The translations under genes and the position numbers were made by a program. Below the pieces are notes generated by a model. It did no database searches. It saw only the letters and a list, made by a program, of their open reading frames with translations, and was not told the origin of the DNA. Positions 57,721 to 64,000 of a DNA stretch of 64,000 nt are shown here, one piece after another. Source of the stretch: Clostridium manihotivorum (GTDB lineage: Bacteria; Bacillota; Clostridia; Clostridiales; Clostridiaceae); assembly GCF_004015185.1 (NCBI RefSeq), contig NZ_CP025746.1, positions 372,001 to 436,000 on the forward strand, written 5' to 3'. The first letter of the stretch is position 1, and every line of letters starts with the position of its first letter.

Positions 57721-57915
57721 ATGGAGGGTGATATATTAAAGTTAATAGCTACTCAAGGTGCTTTTGCAATTTTGTTTAGTTATTTATTATTTTATGTATT
57801 AAAGGAAAACAGCAAAAGAGAAAGTAATTACCAAAGTATAGTTCAAGAATTAACAGAGCTATTACCACAAATTAAACAAGATGTAGAAGATATTAAGGAA
57901 AAGTTATTAAAATAG
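57721..57915 (+). CDS. BhlA/UviB-family holin-like peptide
   Basis: A 64-residue peptide closely similar to C. perfringens UviB: an N-terminal [19 protein letters not shown] helix, a LKENSKRE turn and a charged helical tail ([18 protein letters not shown]). UviB/BhlA peptides are holin-like, with one membrane helix, and are thought to help release bacteriocin (UviB) or cause lysis. AGAGGAG precedes the ATG. The promoter has the toxin-sigma form, in line with control of bacteriocin genes by UviA in C. perfringens. Here it stands without an obvious bacteriocin gene, but shares its promoter type with three other genes in the window. Confidence 0.92.
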   Translation: MEGDILKLIATQGAFAILFSYLLFYVLKENSKRESNYQSIVQELTELLPQIKQDVEDIKEKLLK

Positions 57916-58002
57916 CTAATCTAAAAAGTCTTTTTAGTAAAGTAATTATAGAAAAGCATTTAAAATTAACATTAGATAAGTATGAATTAAGGCTATTAAA
58001 GG

Positions 58003-58037
58003 TTAAGGTTGGAGGCTGTGATGCCATCCAACCTTAA
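58003..58037. terminator. Strong hairpin between convergent genes
   Basis: TTAAGGTTGGA and its exact complement flank a loop with an inner GGC/GCC pair. It lies between the holin gene and the convergent secreted protein gene. There is no good T run on either strand, so it may stabilise ends rather than terminate. Confidence 0.55.
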
Positions 58038-58126
58038 TAAAATGTTGATTTAGAACATTAAAGTATCCGCCCATTGATATAATGAGTTAGTTTGCCAGAT
58101 CTAATAAATATTCTTTACCATAAATA

Positions 58127-58738
58127 TTAAACAGCATAATAATTGTAATCAACAATATGATTAATCATCTGATCATCAAATATCCATACTTCTGCTTTTA
58201 ATAAATTGTCATTTATTAACTTTGCATCCTTAATTACGGCAATTGCAGCTCCTGTGGTTTGTGTCACCATTTTTGAAGTTCCATCTTGTACATTTAATGA
58301 GTAAATGGAGTTCCCCTGAAAACCCATCCCATATGCGTTTCCAACAATCACAAATAAAGTATTTGCTTTTCCATCAACAACTTTCAATGCACTAACTTGA
58401 GGATGTTCTAAGTTATTTCTATCTATAAATTTAAATTCCTTATACTTATTGGTTAAAGTATCTCTCACTAATACTGTAGCTGGGCCTTCTTCGTCTGCAT
58501 ACTCTCCCTTACCAACAATTGATGCTTCATAATTAGTGTTGCCTACTTTTTTTAATGGAGTACGCCAATCACTTTTTATACTATTTTCAGGATTGATTTC
58601 TTCAAAATATGTTTGACTATTCACTGTTACACTATTGCTAGTGTTTAGTCTAATCTCTTGTGCTTTAGCTGATACACCTGCATTAGTAATTGGCAACAAA
58701 CAACAAATTACAAGTGCCTTTATTAGAAATTTTTTCAT
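58127..58738 (-). CDS. Secreted protein of unknown function
   Basis: A 203-residue protein with a clear signal peptide (MKKFLIKALVICCLLP to the AKA cleavage region near 26). The mature part is rich in beta-strand patterns such as YEASIVGKGEYADEEGPA and KANTLFVIVGNAYGMG, with a faint similarity in style to DUF4652 proteins, which I cannot confirm. AAAGAGGT precedes the ATG. It is monocistronic and divergent from the TetR gene. Unlike the two unknown proteins of the holin regulon it uses normal secretion, and its upstream region lacks the TTTACA-N16-CTCTTT promoter. Confidence 0.7.
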   Translation of the reverse strand: MKKFLIKALVICCLLPITNAGVSAKAQEIRLNTSNSVTVNSQTYFEEINPENSIKSDWRTPLKKVGNTNYEASIVGKGEYADEEGPATVLVRDTLTNKYKEFKFIDRNNLEHPQVSALKVVDGKANTLFVIVGNAYGMGFQGNSIYSLNVQDGTSKMVTQTTGAAIAVIKDAKLINDNLLKAEVWIFDDQMINHIVDYNYYAV

Positions 58739-58950
58739 ATTTTATACCTCTTTCCATAAATGTTTTTTACGAATAACATTATAACATATTATTTTACATT
58801 TAAATACAAAAAAGATAAAAAATATTAAATTTAGGAGTTGGTTATTGTGGGCTTTTATGAAATTATGTTAATATTTGTATAATATAGTGCTATTTAATAA
58901 AAATTAAGCGTGATAGATATGTGAAGCAGTTTCTTAAAGATAAAAATATA

Positions 58951-59011
58951 TTGACAACATGACTCTATAGTCATATACTATGACTAAGGAGTCACATGAC
59001 TGAGAAGTCAT
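58951..59011 (+). promoter_or_regulatory. Promoter with three tandem ATGACT-N4-AGTCAT operators
   Basis: TTGACA (58951-58956), 17 bp, TATACT (58974-58979) form a strong promoter. Three near-identical 16-bp inverted repeats follow: ATGACTctatAGTCAT (58959-58974) in the spacer, ATGACTaaggAGTCAC (58980-58995) and ATGACTgagaAGTCAT (58996-59011). They end 31 bases before the TetR-family start codon, so they are most likely its autoregulatory operators. Confidence 0.88.
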
Positions 59012-59041
59012 AAATATTTACGTAAATACAGGTGAGGAAAT

Positions 59042-59686
59042 ATGCCAAAGGAAACTTTTTTTAATCTTAATGAAGAGAAACAAGAGAAGGTGATGAGAGC
59101 TGCTGTAAGTGAGTTTTCCAACAATGGTTTTGAAAAGGCCAACATAGGAAGCATTGCGAAGAGTGCTTCAGTTGCCAAGGGAAGTATGTATCAGTACTTT
59201 GAAAATAAGAAGGAGCTGTTCATGTTTTCAGTGCAGTGGTCTGCTCAGCTTCTTATGGAAAAGTACGGCAACTATATAATAAATGTTGATGAAAACATAA
59301 ATATATTTGATTACTTATATGAAAGTTCAAGAGATGTATGGGGACAGCTTAACGATGAAAGAGAGTTAATGATTTTTATTCAGGATGTATTTTTAGGTAA
59401 GTACAGTCACTTAACCAATGAATCAATGAGTTACATGATGAAGGTTTCTGATGAATATATGCTTAAGATAATAAGATCTGGGAAAAAGAATGGTTATATA
59501 AGAACGGATATAGACGATGAGATTATAGCGTTATTTATGACAGGGGTTTCTGTGAAGATGAAGGAGCACATGATGAATAGGGCCAGAGAGGCTGGAGAAG
59601 ATATTATTGACGAAAGCTTTGATGTGATAGCGAAAGACCTTAAAAGTATGATTGAACTTCTAAAAAGCGGAGTTGGAACTAAATAA
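59042..59686 (+). CDS. TetR-family transcriptional regulator
   Basis: A 214-residue regulator with a TetR HTH at the N-terminus (ANIGSIAKSASVAKGSMYQY, residues about 30-50) and a variable ligand-binding part. A MacB/FtsX-type ABC transporter lies 115 bp downstream in the same direction, so TetR probably represses itself and the transporter until a ligand binds. Triple palindromes at the promoter are its likely operators. GGTGAGG precedes the ATG. Confidence 0.92.
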   Translation: MPKETFFNLNEEKQEKVMRAAVSEFSNNGFEKANIGSIAKSASVAKGSMYQYFENKKELFMFSVQWSAQLLMEKYGNYIINVDENINIFDYLYESSRDVWGQLNDERELMIFIQDVFLGKYSHLTNESMSYMMKVSDEYMLKIIRSGKKNGYIRTDIDDEIIALFMTGVSVKMKEHMMNRAREAGEDIIDESFDVIAKDLKSMIELLKSGVGTK

Positions 59687-59800
59687 AACTTATATCATCT
59701 ATAACAACTTAAATACAGCAGGATTATTAATTATAAGTGAAAAGCCAGCATTTTATTATATAGGCTTAGTGAGGTTACAAGTCTTATTATATAGGGAGGC

Positions 59801-60511
59801 ATGAGAGAAATCATGTTTATAGAGATTACAAACTTAAAAAAGAGCTATGAGACAGGTGAAGTTGTAACGGAAGTGCTTAAGGGCGTAAGCATGACTTTAA
59901 ATAAAGGAGAAATAGGGGTTATCCTTGGACCTTCTGGTTCAGGAAAATCCACTTTGCTAAATATAATAGGTGGGATAGATCGCAGTGATGCCGGTAAAGT
60001 CCTAGTGGACAGTGAAGATATCACAACCCTTAAGGATGATAAGCTTACAGATTATAGAAGAGATAAGATAGGCTTTATATTTCAGTTTTACAACCTCATT
60101 CCTAACCTTACTGTAGGGGAAAATATAGAGGTGGTATCTAATATAAGTGATAAACCTTTAAATACAGATGAAGTCCTTAAGGCTGTTGGAATGTTAGAAA
60201 AAAAGTATAGATTTCCAAAGGAATTAAGTGGTGGAGAGCAGCAAAGAGTGGCCATAGCTAGAGCAGTAGTGAAGAATCCAAAGCTGCTTTTATGTGATGA
60301 ACCCACTGGTGCTTTAGATTTCACTACTTCAAGAGAAATCCTTAAGCTTTTGCAAAAGGTAAATAAAGAGTTTGGAACTACAATACTTATGATTACTCAC
60401 AATGGTGCTATAAGCGATATGGCAAACAAGGTTTTTAAAGTTAGAAGTGGAGAAATAGTAGAGCAGTTTGAAAATGAAGTGATCTTGCCAGCAGAAAGGA
60501 TTGAGTGGTAA
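59801..60511 (+). CDS. ABC transporter ATP-binding protein (MacB/LolD type)
   Basis: A 236-residue ATPase with Walker A GPSGSGKSTLLN, the Q loop IFQFYNLIP, the signature LSGGEQQRVAIARA, Walker B LLCDEPTGALD and a switch His in MITHNG. The type normally pairs with FtsX-like permeases that work by mechanotransmission rather than classic transport. The stop TAA overlaps the permease ATG (TAATG), so the two are translationally coupled. The ATG at 59801 lies very close to GGGAGG; the ATG at 59813 (MFIEITNLKK) is an alternative. Confidence 0.93.
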   Translation: MREIMFIEITNLKKSYETGEVVTEVLKGVSMTLNKGEIGVILGPSGSGKSTLLNIIGGIDRSDAGKVLVDSEDITTLKDDKLTDYRRDKIGFIFQFYNLIPNLTVGENIEVVSNISDKPLNTDEVLKAVGMLEKKYRFPKELSGGEQQRVAIARAVVKNPKLLLCDEPTGALDFTTSREILKLLQKVNKEFGTTILMITHNGAISDMANKVFKVRSGEIVEQFENEVILPAERIEW

Positions 60512-62751
60512 TGGTTATAAATAAAAAGATAAAAAGAACCATGCTAGAAAACAAATCTCAATACATTGGATCATTATTTTTAATTATCATAAGTTGCATG
60601 CTTTATACCATGTTTAACCAACTAACTAGCAGCATGAAAAGCATATCCTACTCCTTCGAAAAAAATTATTATCAAGAGGATGCCAGCTTTATAGCTGATA
60701 AGCAGCTTACTAATATAGCTGATTTAGAAACAAAGTTCAATATGCGTATGGAGCAGCAGAAAACCTTAGACTATAAGCTTTCAGAGGGCAATACTCTTAG
60801 GCTGTTTAGTGAGAATAAAAAGGTGAATTTGCCTGCTATAATTGAAGGCAATGCTTTGACCGGTGGAGATATAATAATTGATCCAGCCTATGCCAAGGCT
60901 AATGCTATAAAGGTTGGAGATAACATAACCATAGCTTCTAAGAGCTTTAAGGTGTCAGGCTTTATGTCATTGCCCAATTATATCTATGTAATAAAACAGG
61001 AAAGTGACATACTAAATGATCCAAAGAGCTTTGGTATAGCATCTATAAGCAAGGAAGACTTGAATAAGCTTTCTGGAGGAAATATTTCCTACGCAATAAG
61101 ATTTAATGAGAGAGGAAATGTTGAAGCTAATATAGCAAAATTCAAAGCCTATTTAAAAGAGCAAAATATAATAGTGCTTAAGTGGAGTAATATAACTGAT
61201 AATCCAAGGGTAACCTATGAAACTGCTAAGGTTCAGGGAATAGAGCAGATGAGTTCTTCAATGCCAATATTCATACTTCTTCTAACCTGCATACTTACCG
61301 GAATAGTTATATGGAGAATGCTTAAGAAGGAGTTTGCATCCATAGGAACTCTATATTCCTTTGGGTATAGAAAAAAAGAAATAATGAGGCATTATATAAC
61401 CTTTCCTTTATCCATAGCTGTTGTTGGTGGAGTAATAGGAACTATACTAGGAGCACTTACTGTTAAGCCTATGTTGAAGGTTATGCTTAGCTATTTCAAT
61501 ATGCCAATGGGAAATATTCATTTTGATCTAAAATACGTGATTATAAGTATTATACTGCCAATAGTGTTTTTAGGGGTATGTGGCTACTTTGTAGTAAATA
61601 GAGCCCTAAAATATTCTCCTTTAGATTTAATGAGAGGTGGAGCAGAAAAGAATAAGGTAGGGTTTATTGAAAAGAGATTAAAGTTAGATAAGCTTAAGTT
61701 TTCCACTAAGTTTAAGGTAAGAGAACAGCTTAGAAGTATACCTAGAAGTATCTTCTTATTGCTAGGAATAACCTTTGCTACAATGCTTCTGCTTATGGGC
61801 TTTGTGATGAAGAGTTCTATGGATTACCTTGTTAAAGATACCTACGAGAATACTTATAAATATCAATACCAGTATCTATTCAATTCCTTACAGACAAAGG
61901 ATACCTCAGGCGGAGAAGGCTTTTCTATATCTCCTTTTACCTTAAAGTCTGATGAAAAACAAAATCTTAGTGTATACGGAATAGCTGAAAACACTCAATA
62001 TATCTATCTAAAGGATGAGAAGGGAGAAAAGCTTGATACTAGTAAGGTTTTAATAACTAAGCCTCTAGCAGATAAGTTAAAGCTTAAAACTGGTGATACT
62101 TTAAAGCTGATAAATAAGATTGACTCAAAGGAATACGATATAGCTGTAGACGGCATTGCAGATACCTATGTTGGTGAATATATTTATATGCCAATCAATA
62201 ACTTTAACTCTATGCTAAGTTATCCAAAGGGAAGCTATATGGGAGTTTGGAGTAAGGATAATTTAAACATACCTGAAAGCAAGCTTTTAAGCACTGCGAC
62301 TTTGGATGATTTCAAGAATGCCTTTGATGCCTTAACTAAGCCAATGCAAGCTTACGTTGGAGCTATAGCCTTCATGGCCTTTATCATAGGACTTATAGTT
62401 ATCTATGTGGTTACTTCTTTAATAATAGAGGAGAATAAAGAGAACATTTCTCTTATGAAGGTCCTTGGCTATAAGAAGAAGGAAGTATACTCGCTGATAC
62501 TAAATAGTTCTTCATTTATAGTGGTACTAGGCTATATAATTGGAATACCGCTACTACTTGCTTCAATAAATGAAATGATTAATTCAGCTAGCAAAAGCAT
62601 GAACTTGGCATTTCCTATAAGGGTTAACTATATATATGCATTTATTGGATTTGTGGTAATCTACCTTACTTATGAGGTTTCAAAGGCCGTAAGCAGAAGA
62701 AAAGTAAACAGAATATCCATGACAGAAGCCTTGAAGTCTAGAGTAGAATAG
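60511..62751 (+). CDS. FtsX-like ABC permease
   Basis: About 746 residues with a first helix near 18-38, a long extracellular domain (about 45-245), three helices, then a second extracellular domain and three more helices ending near the C-terminus. Two FtsX domains are visible, the second ending in SRRKVNRISMTEALKSRVE. The arrangement matches the large permeases of BceB/YtrF-like or antimicrobial-peptide-related ABC systems. ATG at 60511 overlaps the ATPase stop; the frame opens at GTG 60505. It is probably repressed together with the ATPase by the upstream TetR protein. Confidence 0.92.
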   Translation: MVINKKIKRTMLENKSQYIGSLFLIIISCMLYTMFNQLTSSMKSISYSFEKNYYQEDASFIADKQLTNIADLETKFNMRMEQQKTLDYKLSEGNTLRLFSENKKVNLPAIIEGNALTGGDIIIDPAYAKANAIKVGDNITIASKSFKVSGFMSLPNYIYVIKQESDILNDPKSFGIASISKEDLNKLSGGNISYAIRFNERGNVEANIAKFKAYLKEQNIIVLKWSNITDNPRVTYETAKVQGIEQMSSSMPIFILLLTCILTGIVIWRMLKKEFASIGTLYSFGYRKKEIMRHYITFPLSIAVVGGVIGTILGALTVKPMLKVMLSYFNMPMGNIHFDLKYVIISIILPIVFLGVCGYFVVNRALKYSPLDLMRGGAEKNKVGFIEKRLKLDKLKFSTKFKVREQLRSIPRSIFLLLGITFATMLLLMGFVMKSSMDYLVKDTYENTYKYQYQYLFNSLQTKDTSGGEGFSISPFTLKSDEKQNLSVYGIAENTQYIYLKDEKGEKLDTSKVLITKPLADKLKLKTGDTLKLINKIDSKEYDIAVDGIADTYVGEYIYMPINNFNSMLSYPKGSYMGVWSKDNLNIPESKLLSTATLDDFKNAFDALTKPMQAYVGAIAFMAFIIGLIVIYVVTSLIIEENKENISLMKVLGYKKKEVYSLILNSSSFIVVLGYIIGIPLLLASINEMINSASKSMNLAFPIRVNYIYAFIGFVVIYLTYEVSKAVSRRKVNRISMTEALKSRVE

Positions 62752-63302
62752 AATCTTTAAATTAGGTTCTACTAAAAACGTGTTGAAATTAAGTGGTCAG
62801 TGATTCGATGCTTAGATGAGCTTACGCAAAGAATTAATATTATTGGATATATCAAAAAATAAAGGGGCTGTTGTATTGGCGATTAAAAACCGTTGATGCT
62901 CAGCCTTAACTTTTTAGGAATTTATAAGAATTATGACTATGTTTCTATTTACTTCTTTAAATAAAGACAAGCTATCCATAAAAGGATCAGCAAATGTTAG
63001 TGATTTAATGAAATGTGAGATTGTAGTTGATTCAGAAAATAACTCTGAAAAGTAAAAAAACGTGCTTCCTCGCTAGAACACGTTTTTTACTAAATAACTC
63101 AAGATAATTTTTTAAACTTATAAAACCACAAATTTCTAAGAAAAATAAACTTTAAATTAAGGCTATGTTTTAATATAGTGTTAAAAATATATAAATAATT
63201 AAGGGAAGCTATTTTGGCTTCCTTAACTGGGCTTTTAAGAATATGGTGTAATAAAATGTTCTGATAAAAACACATAAAATTCAATTAAATATTCAATGAA
63301 TT
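62752..63302. repeat. Intergenic region with three repeat remnants
   Basis: 62771-62840 is an inverted copy of the GCATCGGATGACTGACCAC-type repeat. 62861-62945 is an IS1182 end fragment (AAGGGGCTGTTGTATTGGC), related to the 33063 end. 63035-63160 is a copy of the repeat with an ACGTGCT hairpin also seen at 53057. No gene is supported. Confidence 0.7.
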
Positions 63303-63737
63303 TTACCATCCATATGTATCAAATCGCACACCAGATATATAATTTGTTATTGCTTTTTTTATGTATGGGATAACGTTAGGCGGAAGATTATCAATTTCAA
63401 ACCACGATAAATCATCACATTTATGTGGTTCCATATTTACTATTTGGCCATCCCATAAATCTGCTGAAAAAAAGAAATCAATTCTTTCATCATCTGATTT
63501 TCTGTGCATTACACCTGCAAATTGAATATTGTTTGGTTTGATTTCTATTCCTGCTTCTTCTCTTGCTTCTCTTATCATTGCTGATTTTACATCTTCGTTT
63601 CCGTCTGAATGTCCTGCCACTATGCTATAATTCCCATCCTCATATCCTGTATTAAATCTTCTTAATAATAATATTTTACCTTCTCTAATTAGAAAAAGAT
63701 GTACGGCAACAGGCATTTGAAATCTTTTCTTATTCAA
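63303..63737 (-). CDS. Nudix hydrolase
   Basis: A 144-residue Nudix protein that would hydrolyse a nucleoside diphosphate linked to another moiety. The Nudix box is complete: GHSDGNEDVKSAMIREAREE, followed by AGI. The MPVAVHLFLIREGKILLLRR start and RIDFFFSADLWDG segment resemble the MutT/ADP-ribose-type relatives, but the substrate is not determined. The TTG start is supported by GGGAG upstream. Confidence 0.92.
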   Translation of the reverse strand: MNKKRFQMPVAVHLFLIREGKILLLRRFNTGYEDGNYSIVAGHSDGNEDVKSAMIREAREEAGIEIKPNNIQFAGVMHRKSDDERIDFFFSADLWDGQIVNMEPHKCDDLSWFEIDNLPPNVIPYIKKAITNYISGVRFDTYGW

Positions 63738-64000
63738 ATAAAAAACTCCCTTCTATAGTACGTCACATATTACAATTGTGCAATAAATTATAGTTAAGCT
63801 ATATGCTAATTATAACATTTATTTCAATATAATGTATGTGTTTGTATAGATACTGGATATACTTCCTTGAAGTGTACTGTTTTTCTATAGGCATGGACTA
63901 CATTGCATTGAACCATAAAGCTCTTCACTTTTGGGCTTAAAGAAGGCAGATGATGAAAAATGCTCACTTCAGTGACTTTTTTGCTTTAAATAATCCAATA
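63738..64000. other. Right-end intergenic region
   Basis: No gene is seen. At 63925-63985 a diverged copy of the terminator-linked repeat (GGCAGATGATGAAAAATGC) runs into a hairpin, TCACTTCAGTGA, followed by a T run, probably the terminator of a gene outside the window. Confidence 0.45.

Noticed and set aside
57721..59041. A prophage around the UviB holin
   Set aside because: No capsid, portal, terminase, integrase or tail genes are nearby; the holin-like gene stands alone.

Overview
The window is AT-rich, low-GC Gram-positive DNA. A PolC-type DNA polymerase III, strong AGGAGG ribosome binding sites with frequent TTG/GTG starts, a UviB-type holin, CnaB/LPxTG surface protein repeats and a c-di-GMP-II riboswitch point to a cluster I Clostridium. 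A secreted GH5 cellulase suggests a plant-polymer degrader, but the species cannot be fixed from the sequence. No rRNA, tRNA or CRISPR array was found.

Layout. 1-4.4 kb: DUF975 membrane protein, a small membrane protein, and the ahpC-ahpF peroxide operon behind a PerR-like operator. 5-9.4 kb: polC. 9.6-15.4 kb: a c-di-GMP-II riboswitch and terminator leading into a giant LPxTG adhesin whose frame is cut by one in-frame TAG. 15.7-17.4 kb: GH5 endoglucanase. 18.2-21 kb: metallo-beta-lactamase-fold hydrolase with DUF1304, DUF6054, and a lipoprotein carbonic anhydrase. 21.2-24.6 kb: two-component system plus ABC exporter. 24.6-26.4 kb: IS4-family element. 26.8-32.9 kb: CDP-alcohol phosphatidyltransferase, ferric-reductase-like protein, a diguanylate cyclase and cyclopropane fatty acid synthase. 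33-35 kb: IS1182-type element. 35-38.6 kb: an unknown protein and a DUF1906/peptidoglycan-binding protein. 38.9-41.8 kb: an IS inserted into its own sister copy. 42-46.5 kb: truncated sensor kinase, truncated sugar ABC permease, lacZ. 46.8-55 kb: EamA transporter, PepSY protein with two-component system, a PTP-phytase/GxGYxYP fusion lipoprotein, and an XRE/membrane pair. 55.4-64 kb: radical SAM protein, an unknown protein, the UviB holin, a secreted protein, a TetR-ABC operon and a Nudix hydrolase.

Most interesting signal. Four genes in two clusters 20 kb apart (35.7/36.2 kb and 57.3/57.7 kb) each have an unusual promoter, TTTACA, exactly 16 bp, then CTCTTT or a close variant. This is the type used by the TcdR/BotR/UviA group of clostridial toxin and bacteriocin sigma factors. 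The genes encode a UviB holin-like peptide, a cell-wall-targeting DUF1906 protein, and two unrecognised proteins. The last three have no signal peptide. I infer an undescribed regulon in which a TcdR-like sigma factor switches on secreted or toxin-like proteins together with the holin that releases them.

A second circuit joins a diguanylate cyclase with an intact inhibitory site (29-30.7 kb) to the c-di-GMP-II riboswitch of the adhesin, although the adhesin is interrupted in this strain. Intergenic regions carry at least five families of short dispersed repeats. One has inverted ends like a miniature transposable element. Another is joined to intrinsic terminators.
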